Shown one piece after another: positions 34,669 to 44,000 of a DNA stretch of 64,000 nucleotides. Source of the DNA: Neobacillus sp. PS2-9 (lineage in GTDB: Bacteria; Bacillota; Bacilli; Bacillales; Cytobacillaceae); the NCBI RefSeq assembly GCF_030915525.1, contig NZ_CP133269.1, positions 583,001-647,000 on the forward strand, written 5' to 3'. A program made the translations under genes and the position numbers. Numbering within the stretch: position 1 is the stretch's first letter; each line of letters begins with the position of its first letter. Below the pieces are notes generated by a model, which did not search any database, was not told the origin of the DNA, and was given only the letters and a program-made list of their open reading frames with translations.

Positions 34669-34696
34669 TGCTTTAATGTAACGGGGGACTGTCCCC
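34645..34696 (+). repeat. REP palindrome overlapping the RAYT 3' end
   Basis: Arms GGGGACAGTCCCC and GGGGACTGTCCCC frame a longer loop (about 26 bases) containing CTTTAATG-type repeats instead of the usual GCGC stem. It begins 24 bases before the RAYT stop. The RAYT-linked copy is the most unusual in loop length. Confidence 0.92.
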
Positions 34697-34763
34697 AATT
34701 TTTGGGGTTGAAAGTCTGCTGTTTGGCAATAAATAGAGAAAAGAGGTTTTTTGGAGGCTTTTT

Positions 34764-35174
34764 ATGGCAGATTTGAAGTATTTAGAACCGACTGAGCTGC
34801 TTGAGAAGATCTATGCCACGCTTTGCTCCGAGTATGAAGATGCTCAGCATTACAAAGATAAAAAGGACCAAGAAGAAATAGAAGTGACGAAACATCGGTT
34901 AACAAAGAAGGTATTCAATGAATTTGTAGTGGATGAAGAATACTTTTTAACTATGAAGGATGAGACGTTTAAAGAGAGATACCATTTATATGAAGATGAT
35001 TTTTTAAAGTTGATCAAAGAATGCAGTGAAAACGGCATTGAATATGACAGCTTTGTACAGATTATTGATGATCTGATCGCTAGTGCCAAGTTTCGAATCC
35101 ATGCATTTGAGCAGCTAACCGAGGAAATCCAACGTTTGCAGGAGGAGACTGAGGAAGTCGAGGAAGAGGAATAA
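34764..35174 (+). CDS. Hypothetical acidic protein, 136 residues
   Basis: A soluble, strongly acidic helical protein that ends in a run of glutamates (ETEEVEEEE). The central segment (EEYFLTMKDETFKERYHLYE) and the helix FVQIIDDLIASAKFRIHAFEQ suggest a helical bundle. TTGGAGG precedes the ATG. It is flanked by REP elements on both sides. I recognise no family. Confidence 0.65.
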   Translation: MADLKYLEPTELLEKIYATLCSEYEDAQHYKDKKDQEEIEVTKHRLTKKVFNEFVVDEEYFLTMKDETFKERYHLYEDDFLKLIKECSENGIEYDSFVQIIDDLIASAKFRIHAFEQLTEEIQRLQEETEEVEEEE

Positions 35175-35178
35175 TTTT

Positions 35179-35222
35179 GGGGACAGTCCCCCGGCGCTTT
35201 AGCGTGGTGGGGGACTGTCCCC
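35179..35222 (+). repeat. REP palindrome between convergent genes
   Basis: Arms GGGGACAGTCCCC and GGGGACTGTCCCC around GGCGCTTTAGCGTGGT. It sits between convergent genes, where it can stop transcription from both sides. Confidence 0.92.
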
Positions 35223-35225
35223 GAT

Positions 35226-35684
35226 TTATTTTACTTTTGATACTCCGATAGCGAAGTTGTCCCATAGTACACCTTCGACTGCTTCGGCTTGTGTTTCTTC
35301 GCATTCGATAATGAGGATGATTTCGGAATGAATCCCTTTTAATTGTCTTTTTCGTTTTTTAATGACTTTTTCTATAAATAAACGAATGAGTAGGCCGATA
35401 AGAAACCCTCCAGCTGCTCCTATCAGTCCCCAATATATCGGACCCCAAGATAGTTTGAAACCGATACTAGCGGTAATAACAGAGCAGGCGGTGGCTAATG
35501 CCATGCCTATATCGATTAATGTGGTCCCGTCGGAGCGATGAAGCGAATCAAATAGCTTTCTTTCCTCCGTGCGATTATCAAGCGGGACGGCAAATATGTT
35601 TTCCTTTTTAATCCCTTTTTTCTCTAATGTCGTAATAGCCAATTCTAGAAACCCAGTCGTTTCAAATGTCGAAAATATTTGCAA
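35226..35684 (-). CDS. Two-span membrane protein
   Basis: 152 residues from TTG 35684 behind AAGGTGAAG. A cytoplasmic alpha/beta start (FETTGFLELAITTLEKKGI) precedes two glycine-rich spans (ALATACSVITASIGF and IYWGLIGAAGGFLIGLLI) and a beta C-terminus (SEIILIIECEE). The pattern resembles general-stress 'DUF1269/YfiM-like' membrane proteins, but I cannot confirm it. It begins 4 bases after the stop of the gene at 35689, so the two form an operon. Confidence 0.65.
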   Translation of the reverse strand: MQIFSTFETTGFLELAITTLEKKGIKKENIFAVPLDNRTEERKLFDSLHRSDGTTLIDIGMALATACSVITASIGFKLSWGPIYWGLIGAAGGFLIGLLIRLFIEKVIKKRKRQLKGIHSEIILIIECEETQAEAVEGVLWDNFAIGVSKVK

Positions 35685-35688
35685 AGTA

Positions 35689-36477
35689 TCACTTCACCTT
35701 TTGCCCTTTTAAAATACGGAATTTCTTGCTTTGGTAGTTTTCTTTCAAATGGCTTCTAAGATCCTTTTCAAAAAGCTTATTATTTTCAACCGTGTGAATA
35801 TAAGCATCATAAGTGGCAAACCCGTAATGAGAAGGAATAAACAAGAGCCATTCCGGTTTTAAGGCAGCGGTCGCTTCTTTTATTTTTCCTAAAAAAAGAA
35901 GAGAAATAGCTTCTTGCACATGTGAGAAATAGAAGAAAACGACCAGCCAAAAGATGATAAAAAAGGCAGTTAAAATCCTATGAATATAAAGTTGCCCTAA
36001 ACCTGGGATAAACAGTGACCACATTACGGCGAGGGATGGTTTACGTTTGTCTAGGTAGTTAATTTCTAGTGCACCTAGAGCAAAGGTATTGTAACGGTGG
36101 CCCTCGTTGTTGGCTAATTCATATACCCTGTTCATATCGACGGTTGTCCGGTAGCTATCCCAAATACCAAATAAATAAACGGGAATATACATCAAGAGCC
36201 ATCTCGTGTTTAACACCTCTTTGGCTAATTCGGTGTTCCCCTGGAAGGAAAGAATCATGGCATCATTCACATGGGCCTTAATGTTAATAACGACTTCCCA
36301 AATAAACAGAACGTAACCTCGGAGATATTTGGATAAAAGCATGTGTCCGAACCCAGGGAAAGCGGCGGACCACCAGGCAATGATGTAGGGATTTCTTAAA
36401 TGAATCTGTGATGTCCCGAAAATACTAACATGCGCAATATACCGTCTGGCAGTATTCTGATTTGTGTAGTTATCCAT
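35689..36477 (-). CDS. Membrane protein with duplicated TM2-like units
   Basis: 262 residues. Two similar halves each hold a P-G-(F/L)-G-x-(L/M) turn followed by a span: FPGFGHMLLSKYLRGYVLF and IPGLGQLYIHRILTAFFII. That turn is the TM2-domain signature. Each half ends with a Trp-Leu-Leu and Asp-(S/A)-Tyr motif (GIWDSYRTT, ATYDAYIHT). AAAGGGG precedes the ATG. It is the first gene of a two-gene operon with 35226. Function unknown. Confidence 0.75.
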   Translation of the reverse strand: MDNYTNQNTARRYIAHVSIFGTSQIHLRNPYIIAWWSAAFPGFGHMLLSKYLRGYVLFIWEVVINIKAHVNDAMILSFQGNTELAKEVLNTRWLLMYIPVYLFGIWDSYRTTVDMNRVYELANNEGHRYNTFALGALEINYLDKRKPSLAVMWSLFIPGLGQLYIHRILTAFFIIFWLVVFFYFSHVQEAISLLFLGKIKEATAALKPEWLLFIPSHYGFATYDAYIHTVENNKLFEKDLRSHLKENYQSKKFRILKGQKVK

Positions 36478-36543
36478 GCTGGCCCCTTTTATGAATTATT
36501 TACCATTAGCATGTGCCAGGGGTGACGTTCTTATTCGAAAAAA

Positions 36544-36586
36544 GGGACAGTCCCCCGGCGCTTTAGCGCAGTGGGGGACTGTCCCC
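36544..36586 (+). repeat. REP palindrome, overlaps the GGDEF gene end
   Basis: Arms GGGACAGTCCCC and GGGGACTGTCCCC around GGCGCTTTAGCGCAGT. The diguanylate cyclase frame runs 24 bases into it. Confidence 0.92.
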
Positions 36587-37660
36587 ATATTGAACTAGGT
36601 TACGGCCGTTTTCTTTTGCTTGGTATACGGCGTCGTCTGCTGTTTTTAGCAGGTGTTTCGGTGGGGTGGTTTCTGTGCTGGCCATGCCTACGGAAAGAGT
36701 GATGTGAATGGTCAGGTCGTTGACCAGGAACGGATGGTTTTCAATTGTTTGGCGGATTCCTTCCATCACACTTATACCCTGTTCCTTCGTGCAGGAGGGC
36801 AGAATTACGACAAATTCTTCACCGCCGTATCTGGCTAGTATGTCGGCATCTCTTATGTGATCAGAGACAAGACCACTGACCTTTTCTAGAATGACATCCC
36901 CTACAAGGTGGCCGTATGTATCATTTACTCTTTTGAAATGGTCAATATCAATAAATGCCAATGACAATGGATACGTCTCTTTTTTCTCGAAAACATATTC
37001 CTGATAAAAATGCTTGAAAGCCCTTCTGTTATAGGCCTTTGTTAGCGGATCTTTATTGGCACGATTCCATAATTCAATTTTGTGTATGTACTCATTCTTT
37101 AAGTCCTTTACAATCCAAAGCAGCAACAAGCTGAAAAGGATGTTCATGGGTAGTGCCGTCGGTAGAATGAGAAGGAGGTAGTTTTTAACGGAAATTACCC
37201 CGAAAATCATCGTAATGATTGTGTTGAGCAGGTTTAGCATAAGAACTATGAATAGTACCTTTTTATAATGGCCCCAGTTTTTTGAAATCCTAATAAGAAG
37301 TATTGCAGATAGAGAGAGAACGACCATGTTCATGAAACCAACGATAGCCGCAGTGTTCACTCCAAAGGATAATCGTAACAGGCCTATTCCCACACCAATG
37401 GCCAGCATGGTAAGGGGAGTGCGGTAGTGGAGGGCTGCGATAATAATGGGCACGAATCGCAGGTCAAAAATGACGGAATCGTTTAAGTGAATCCCAAAGA
37501 ACATAGAGCACCAGCCAGTAAAGATGGCAACAACTGCGAAAAAGAGGGTTTTGAGTCCCTTTTTCATGTTCACCAGCAGATGTTTATGAATAAAACTCGA
37601 TAAGTAGATGATGGAAATGATCATAGCGGCATTAACGAGATATTCTTTAATTGTTATCAT
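36563..37660 (-). CDS. Diguanylate cyclase, 5TMR-LYT type membrane domain plus GGDEF
   Basis: 365 residues. Five or six spans fill residues 5-185 in the 5TMR-LYT pattern (FFGIHLNDSVIFDLRFVPII and GLLRLSFG). The GGDEF domain follows: DPLT at 204-207, DIDHFKRVND, active site GGEEF at 279-283, and an intact inhibitory I-site RDAD at 270-273. It should make cyclic di-GMP from two GTP at the membrane with product feedback. B. subtilis DgcK has the same layout. The natural C-terminus appears to be near NLVQY; the last seven residues (GDSPPLR) and stop are read from a REP element. Confidence 0.92.
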   Translation of the reverse strand: MITIKEYLVNAAMIISIIYLSSFIHKHLLVNMKKGLKTLFFAVVAIFTGWCSMFFGIHLNDSVIFDLRFVPIIIAALHYRTPLTMLAIGVGIGLLRLSFGVNTAAIVGFMNMVVLSLSAILLIRISKNWGHYKKVLFIVLMLNLLNTIITMIFGVISVKNYLLLILPTALPMNILFSLLLLWIVKDLKNEYIHKIELWNRANKDPLTKAYNRRAFKHFYQEYVFEKKETYPLSLAFIDIDHFKRVNDTYGHLVGDVILEKVSGLVSDHIRDADILARYGGEEFVVILPSCTKEQGISVMEGIRQTIENHPFLVNDLTIHITLSVGMASTETTPPKHLLKTADDAVYQAKENGRNLVQYGDSPPLR

Positions 37661-37984
37661 TCCGGTTGCCCCTTTGTCCTAGTGATGAAAAATGAAGCCA
37701 CACTCGTCCATTTCTTCTATTTAGTATAGTAGATTGTTAGTGTCGAATCACGTGTAGTGAATCCGGGTCAAAAAAAGCCGTCCGGTCTAGGGACAGCTTG
37801 TACGATTATTTGATTTGGAAAACTCTAGTATGCTAGAGAAACAAGAGGGGGTGAAATAACAATAGACGTAAAGGAGATGACCCCCTCTTTCGACCTATCA
37901 TACCTATAATTCACTTGTCCGACAATCAGCGTGTGCTGAAATGTCGTATTTTGTGTCTCACATGTCCTTTGCTAACTCTTTTGT
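37661..37984. other. Gap with two stem-loops, no gene seen
   Basis: A perfect 10-bp stem AAGAGGGGGT (37843-37852) with ACCCCCTCTT (37880-37889) encloses a 27-base loop that contains AAGGAGATG. A smaller hairpin, CTCTAG/CTAGAG, precedes it at about 37823-37838. The region lies upstream of the cyclase on the other strand and may hold a small structured RNA. Confidence 0.45.
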
Positions 37985-38027
37985 GGGGACTGTCCCCCGC
38001 TGCGTTAAAGCGCCGGAGGACTGTCCC
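37985..38027 (-). repeat. REP palindrome, reverse orientation
   Basis: Arms GGGGACTGTCCCC and GGACTGTCCC around GCTGCGTTAAAGCGCC, ending 4 bases before the stop of the RNase H-like gene. Confidence 0.9.
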
Positions 38028-38031
38028 TTAT

Positions 38032-39003
38032 TTATATCTCAATGATTTCATAGGTTCCCTTTTTATGTTCTTGGCTTAGTTTGTGGGCCTTTTTATATAG
38101 GGCATTCTTTTTCCCTGAGGTTAATTCTCCTACGAATTTCACTTTCACTTTTCCTTTCAACTCTGCCCAGAGCTTATTAAATTGTTTTATGTAGGGCTTA
38201 AATGTTTCTTCAAAGTTTTTCGCATTAATAGAAATTCCTTTTGCCCAGGCCTGTTGGTCGGTAACAATGACAGCTTTATTTATGTTTTGGTCTTTAATAA
38301 CGTGTAAAGCATCCAATAATGCAAGATATTCAGAAACTATGGATTTTGTGGTTTCAATCTTCCTTACATTCGAAAAGGACGTTGCCTTATCCCAGTTTTC
38401 AACCAGAACTAATCCGCTTCCTGCAAAATGATTTTTAAAATCGTAAGACCCATCAATGATAATAAACGGTACTTCTTTAGGGACTTTCTGACACAAAGGC
38501 ATTAAGAAAGATTTTTTGGAGTTTTGAGAAGGCTGCATGATCTTCGTTGTGTTCTTAGAACTTTGTGGCCGTGCCTTTTCCGTTCCTGTTGCTGCACCCT
38601 GCCGATAATAATCCAGAATATCCTGAACGTGGAAGAAATCCTTTTCTCCGACTCTCTCATATGGCATTTCCTTTTTACATAGACCTACCAGTTTCTCTTT
38701 TGTGATCCTTAGTGTTTCCACGATGATTTTTTCCGTGACATATTCTTCTAAAGTGCGTCCCTTTTTATCTCGAAACTCACTCTCAAGCCGCTCCTGAGAG
38801 GGTTTGTAAGTCTCCAGCCAGGTCCTTATTTCACTTTCTAAAAAGCGAAATTCATTGCCAATCAAATAGTGAGGCATGCCATCCTGTAAGTAGGCATTCA
38901 TTTGAGTTCTCGATACTTTTAATTTTTGAATGAGTTCTCCCTTTAAAAGTAAAGCTACCGGGGATTTTTGTTGTGATGTTGTAGCGATTATTCTCACCTG
39001 CAT
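38032..39003 (-). CDS. Two HTH-like modules plus RNase H-fold domain
   Basis: 323 residues. The N-terminus holds two similar excisionase-like helix-turn-helix units (about 20-65 with LKVSRTQMNAYLQDGMPHYL and 95-135 with ITKEKLVGLCKKEMPYERVG). A linker of Ser, Lys and Gln follows to about 172. The C-terminus is an RNase H-like fold: IIIDGSYD (first Asp), SEYLALLDALHVI (Glu) and AVIVTDQQAWAKGI (Asp), in the spacing of RNase HI. I infer a sequence-binding protein with ribonuclease H-like activity; a role in plasmid, phage or R-loop control is possible. The start at 39003 has a weak site, so it may lie elsewhere. Confidence 0.75.
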   Translation of the reverse strand: MQVRIIATTSQQKSPVALLLKGELIQKLKVSRTQMNAYLQDGMPHYLIGNEFRFLESEIRTWLETYKPSQERLESEFRDKKGRTLEEYVTEKIIVETLRITKEKLVGLCKKEMPYERVGEKDFFHVQDILDYYRQGAATGTEKARPQSSKNTTKIMQPSQNSKKSFLMPLCQKVPKEVPFIIIDGSYDFKNHFAGSGLVLVENWDKATSFSNVRKIETTKSIVSEYLALLDALHVIKDQNINKAVIVTDQQAWAKGISINAKNFEETFKPYIKQFNKLWAELKGKVKVKFVGELTSGKKNALYKKAHKLSQEHKKGTYEIIEI

Positions 39004-39139
39004 TCTTTAATCTACTTTTCCATTGGATGTCTGTTTATACTCATTATATTACCTTAGTAAAATAAAAAAATCCTAATCTTTTACAATTCTCTCATAGATA
39101 TTGAGGTGAAAACCTATATTGAACAAGGATAAAGTTGTA

Positions 39140-39347
39140 TTTAACTAATCGTTTGATTAGTAGCAGAAAAAGGGAATATTCATAGAATGATGTCATGACC
39201 CGGGAAATTTCTCATTTATTGCGGAACAAGAAGGTATTTTGGAAATAGTTTTTCACCAAATTTTTTAAGACAATCTAGGTAGCAATTGCATAAGGGAGCG
39301 CTTAAAGCCCGTTCTACTCAAACGTTTGAATAGTATAGCATATAAGG
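39140..39347. repeat. 210-bp dispersed element, copy 3
   Basis: Left end CTAATCGTTTGATTAG at 39145-39160, itself palindromic; right end TACTCAAACGTTTGAATAGT at 39314 followed by ATAGCATATAAGGA. The interior GGGAAATTTCTCATTTATTG resembles copy 1. It fills most of the 39004-39459 gap. Confidence 0.65.
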
Positions 39348-39459
39348 AAATCGGTCGATGTTTGTCAACGGAATCAACATTTATTTAATAAATGTAATAG
39401 TCACTCGTACCTACTAATAGTAAAATAAAGGTAAAAACGTCTGATAGGAGAGATGAAAC

Positions 39460-39927
39460 ATGGATTGCTTACATATTAGAAAAATGGAAGAGACCGATAA
39501 AGAGTTTATTATTGGTTTATCGACTCGTTTTACCGAGTTTGATTTTATGGAGTGGAGGGATCCTCAAGTAATGAAGGATGCTCAATTAAAGATGGCTCAA
39601 GAAGCTGTCCATAGCAACGATCCTGATTCTGATATTTTTGTAGTAGAAGATGATAGGAAAAACTTATTAGGCTTTCTACATATGACAAAAAATGTAGATT
39701 ACTTTTCCGGAGAAGAACAAGGCTATATTTCCTCCATTGCCGTTGCCAAAGAGGGCGAAGGGAAAGGAATCGCAAGGAAGCTGATGGAGAAGGCGGAGGA
39801 ATGGACAAGAAGCAAAGGATACAAGCAACTAACATTGAACGTCTTTGCACAGAACGAAAGAGCGATCAATCTCTATAAAAAATTCAACTTTGAAAACGAG
39901 ATTGTGAAAATGGTGAAAGAATTGTAA
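39460..39927 (+). CDS. GNAT-family N-acetyltransferase
   Basis: 155 residues. The GNAT core is intact: ISSIAVAKEGEGKGIARKLM (E-G-x-G-x-A acetyl-CoA loop) and LNVFAQNERAINLYKKFNFE, the classic last strand-helix of RimI-like enzymes. TAGGAGAG precedes the ATG. It is isolated, with the dispersed element upstream and a REP element 5 bases past the stop. Substrate unknown. Confidence 0.88.
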   Translation: MDCLHIRKMEETDKEFIIGLSTRFTEFDFMEWRDPQVMKDAQLKMAQEAVHSNDPDSDIFVVEDDRKNLLGFLHMTKNVDYFSGEEQGYISSIAVAKEGEGKGIARKLMEKAEEWTRSKGYKQLTLNVFAQNERAINLYKKFNFENEIVKMVKEL

Positions 39928-39932
39928 TTTTC

Positions 39933-39976
39933 GGGGACAGTCCCTCAGCGCTTTAGCGTAACGGGGGACTGTCCCC
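39933..39976 (+). repeat. REP palindrome
   Basis: Arms GGGGACAGTCCC and GGGGACTGTCCCC around CAGCGCTTTAGCGTAAC. It ends 5 bases before the ribosome site of the Mrr-like gene. Confidence 0.9.
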
Positions 39977-39993
39977 AAAATGGGGGAATTGAT

Positions 39994-40755
39994 TTGAGTA
40001 AAAGAAGAACCAAGAAACAACAAGGAAAATTAGAGGCTGGTGTAGTACTAATCATTTTATTTGTGGCAGGTATAGCTTGGTATCAAACCCACAACCCTAT
40101 AGTAGCTTTTATTTTTGCATTTATTACCTTTTTAGTTATTCTATGCATCTTAATCTATCAAAATAGTAAACGTAAGGAACGGTTAAGAAACTCTGGTATC
40201 ACTGAGATTGATGTCATGGATGGAATTCAGTTTGAGCACTATCTTAAGGAACTGTACTTAATGAAAGGATTTTCAGCAGGAGTAACCAGTCCTACCGGCG
40301 ATTATGGTGGAGATTTACTGCTGAAAAAGGACGGGAAAAAGGTGGTTGTTCAAGCCAAACGTTATTCAAAAGATGTAGGGATCAAGGCGGTTCAAGAAGT
40401 CATTGGTGCTAAGTCCTATTATAGTGCAGATGAGGCCTGGGTTGTTTCCAATCGCTACTTTACGAAGGCTGCTATTGAGTTAGCCCAAAAGAGCCAAGTT
40501 AAATTAGTGGACCGTGATGAATTGATTGATGAGATTCTAGGAATGAACTCTCGTGTTAAGACAATAAGTCAGACTAAATCTACCCCCGTTATTCCTATTC
40601 CTACCATTCCATCGAGCCCTGACTCAAGCTGTGGCAGGTGCGGTAGCCCAATGGTTTTAAGAACTGGTAAGCGAGGAAACTTCCTCGGATGCAGCAGTTT
40701 TCCAAAATGCCGGTACACGAAAAACATAGAAGGGGACAGTCCCCCAGCGCTTTAG
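39994..40755 (+). CDS. Mrr-type restriction endonuclease-like protein with topoisomerase zinc finger
   Basis: 253 residues from TTG 39994 behind GGGGGAA. Two N-terminal spans (VVLIILFVAGIAWY and AFIFAFITFLVILCILIY) are followed by an Mrr-cat domain (about 75-180): GFSAGVTSPTGDYGGDLLL then VVQAKRYSKDVGIKAVQEV, giving the D-(E/Q)xK nuclease core. The end is a topoisomerase-type C4 finger (CGRCGSPMVLRTGKRGNFLG, then CSSFPKC). Such membrane-bound nucleases are common in Bacillus; they may act in defence or DNA turnover. The last residues (EGDSPPAL) and stop are encoded by a REP element. Confidence 0.9.
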   Translation: MSKRRTKKQQGKLEAGVVLIILFVAGIAWYQTHNPIVAFIFAFITFLVILCILIYQNSKRKERLRNSGITEIDVMDGIQFEHYLKELYLMKGFSAGVTSPTGDYGGDLLLKKDGKKVVVQAKRYSKDVGIKAVQEVIGAKSYYSADEAWVVSNRYFTKAAIELAQKSQVKLVDRDELIDEILGMNSRVKTISQTKSTPVIPIPTIPSSPDSSCGRCGSPMVLRTGKRGNFLGCSSFPKCRYTKNIEGDSPPAL

Positions 40756-40775
40756 CGCAACGGGGGACTGTCCCC
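40732..40775 (+). repeat. REP palindrome, codes for the Mrr-like protein tail
   Basis: Arms GGGGACAGTCCCC and GGGGACTGTCCCC around AGCGCTTTAGCGCAAC, followed by CTCTTTTTTT. The gene's TAG is inside the loop. Confidence 0.92.
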
Positions 40776-41062
40776 CTCTTTTTTTATGTCGACAGGTTTT
40801 GTAAGATGTTGTAAAATAAACTCTAGTTTATTGTATCTTTATAAAGAACTTATCGTGCTATATTTAGTACAATAGTCCCAAAAATCCTCGGAATTACCCA
40901 AATTATGTCACTTTTGAACGAGGACAAAAGTCTCATAATTCTACATAATCAACCACTCGTTTCCGAAACAAACCGAAAATTTATCCGTTTACCTCGGATT
41001 TTAAAAAATTATAAAAAATAATTCCAAGAGTAATAGAGAATGTTTCACAAGGGGAAATACAC
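40776..41062 (+). promoter_or_regulatory. Leader region of the type VII locus
   Basis: AT-rich stretch with no ORF. A perfect inverted repeat AATAAACT/AGTTTATT (40815-40832) could be an operator. A possible -10, TACAAT, lies at 40868. AAGGGGAAA before 41063 is the essC ribosome site. Confidence 0.4.
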
Positions 41063-44000
41063 ATGATCGTCACGTTAATAAACAAAGAAAACATCAACTC
41101 CATCACCTTACCTGAAAAAATCCAGGGGCAGTATTGGATCTATGACACCCATCCCAACACCTCCAAAAAACTGGTCGGGATCGAAGGCGCAAATGGTGAG
41201 TGGATTCTAAAGTCTAACAAAGATGCCAAGATTGTTGATTCTTCAGGCACCTCGATTCGAAACACAGTATTACAGCCATTAAGCATTTACCATTTGGCCA
41301 TCGAGGGCCAAGAACACAAAACACTTGTGTTCGCAGAGCCCAACACAGTAGACCGCCAAACCTTCACCAAATTTGTAGTTGACCAGGATATGGACATTCA
41401 CATTGGGAGAAACGAGAAAAACCATATCGTCCTATCGAACCAATTTGTCTCCGCCTCCCATGCCAAACTAACTATTTTTAATGGCCAATGGCGCATCGTT
41501 GACATGGATAGCACGAACGGGACCTTCGTTAATGGCGTACGAGTGAAAAGCAGCGAATTAAAGATGGGTGACATCATATACATAATGGGATTGAAAATCA
41601 TCATTGGCAGCTGCTTCTTGGCCTTCAATAATCCGGATGGGATGGTATCCTTCCGTAAAAGTGCACTCAAGCCATTTATCCCACAAGCCGTAGAAACTCC
41701 CGACGAAGAAGAGGATGAATTCGAGGCACCAGCCGTGGATTATTTTTACCGATCCCCACGATTTAAAAGAGACGTCGAAAAGGCAGTTTTTAAAATCGAT
41801 TCACCCCCGCCTAATGCTATTGGGGAAGAAATGCCGATGATGCTGGTGATTGGTCCATCGATGACCATGGGAATGGCCTCCATGGCGACAGCAATTTTCG
41901 CCATCAATAACGCCATGGTAACAGGAGATATCTCACGGGCGATGCCCTCTATCATTATGTCAGGAAGCATGCTGCTCGGAACCATCCTTTGGCCTGTTTT
42001 ATCAAAAAAGTATGATATGCGACGAAGAAGGAAAAAAGAGAAAATCCGCCAGCAAAAATACAAAGAGTATCTAGATAAATTTGCCGTCTTATTTAAGGAA
42101 GAGTCCCATAAGCAAGAGGAAATCTTACGGGAAAATTATGTTCCCATTACAGAAGTGGTCCAGCGGATTGAACAGGTGGACCGCAACCTATGGGAACGAG
42201 GACCCGGACAAAATGACTTCTTGAAGCTAAGAGTAGGAATCGGGGACGGTCTGTTATCCGCGGACATCACCTATTCAGAGAAAAAATTCTCAATCGATGA
42301 CGACAACCTACAGGAAGAACTGTACACCTTATGCGAATCACCAAAGGTTCTGAAAAACATTCCGATTACCCTATCGTTATTTGAAGAATATATCACTGGA
42401 ATCATTGGCTACCGCAAACAAGCGAGGGAATTCGCCAAAGGGTTGATTTTCCAATTGGCGGCACTGTATAGCTATGACGAGGTAAAGATGGTCTTCATTT
42501 ATGACCAGGAGGAAGAAGCCGAGTTTGGTTTTACCAAATGGCTGCCGCACGTGTGGAGCCAGGATAATAAGTTCCGTTTCATAGCCACGAATCATAATGA
42601 GGTGAAGGAAGTTTCCGCCTACCTTGAAAAAGAAATCGACCTCCGCTCGCAAATCAATGAAAGTGAGCTAGACGATGTGACGCCATATTACATTGTGTTT
42701 GCGATGAGTAAGAATCTGGCTATCCGGGCTGAGATGCTGAAGCAGGTCTATGCCAAGAAAAAAAATCTCCATATCAGTGTTGTTACCTTTTATGATGAAC
42801 TGAAAAATCTCCCGAAAGAATGCACGATGGTGGTGGAGGTGGAAGAACACAGCGGGAAGCTCTTCGATAAAGATGATCTCACTGGCCAATCGACGTCCTT
42901 TGTTCCTGACATTTACGTTACATCAGACCCAAATGAGCTGAGTGTTAAGCTCGCGAACATTCCGCTGGATACACACGGCCATTCGTTCCACCTCCCGCAA
43001 ATGGTTACCTTTTTAGAACTATTTGGGGTAGGAAAAGTGGAGCATCTCAATGCGTTGACCAGATGGAAGGACAATGATCCCACGAAGTCATTGGAAGCGC
43101 CAGTCGGCGTGGACACATTAGGGGAATTATTCAAGCTTGATTTACATGAGAAATTCCACGGACCGCACGGATTGGTTGCGGGGATGACGGGTTCAGGTAA
43201 GAGTGAGTTCATCATGACCTACATTTTATCCCTAGCCGTGAACTACCATCCGAATGAAGTGGCGTTTATCTTGATTGACTATAAAGGCGGCGGCATGGCG
43301 AAATCCTTTGAAAAATTGCCACACACGGCCGGCATCATCACCAACTTAGATGGTGCCATGATCAAACGCTCGCTGGTTTCGATTGAAAGTGAATTAAAGC
43401 GCAGGCAGGTCCTTTTTGCAGAGGCAAGTAAACTGATTGGCGAGAGCAATATCGATATTTACAGCTATCAAAAGCTGGTTCGTGAAGGCGTCGTGACCGA
43501 ACCGCTACAGCATTTGTTCATTATCTCGGATGAGTTTGCTGAGTTAAAAACACAGCAGCCGGAGTTTATGTCGCAGCTAGTCAGTGCCGCCCGGATTGGC
43601 CGAAGCTTGGGCGTGCATTTGATCCTCGCAACGCAAAAGCCAAGCGGTGTCGTCGACGACCAAATTTGGAGTAACAGTAAATTTAGGGTCAGCTTAAAGG
43701 TTCAAGAACGAGCGGACAGCATGGATATGCTGAAGCGGCCGGATGCGGCGGAACTGACAGATACCGGACGCTTCTATCTTCAAGTGGGCTATAACGAATT
43801 GTTTGAGATGGGACAGTCGGCCTGGGCAGGTGCTCCTTATTATCCTTCCGATAAAGTGGTGGTGGAAAAAGATAATACTGTCGTGGTCATTGACCGAAAT
43901 GGCCGCCCAATCAAACAAGCGAAAATTGATAAAAAGAGAAGCCTGTTTGCCAATCCGAAAAAGCAGCTTGATGTCGTGACCGACTACCTGCATATGATTG

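Noticed and set aside
37661..37984. Cyclic di-GMP riboswitch before the diguanylate cyclase
   Set aside because: The conserved GEMM tetraloop-receptor elements are not visible on the minus strand, and the strong hairpins do not match the class I or II layout.
39934..40023. Minus-strand frames running through REP elements (for example 39829-40023 and 35080-35304)
   Set aside because: REP arms are open in several frames and create false ORFs; these overlap real genes and have no ribosome sites.
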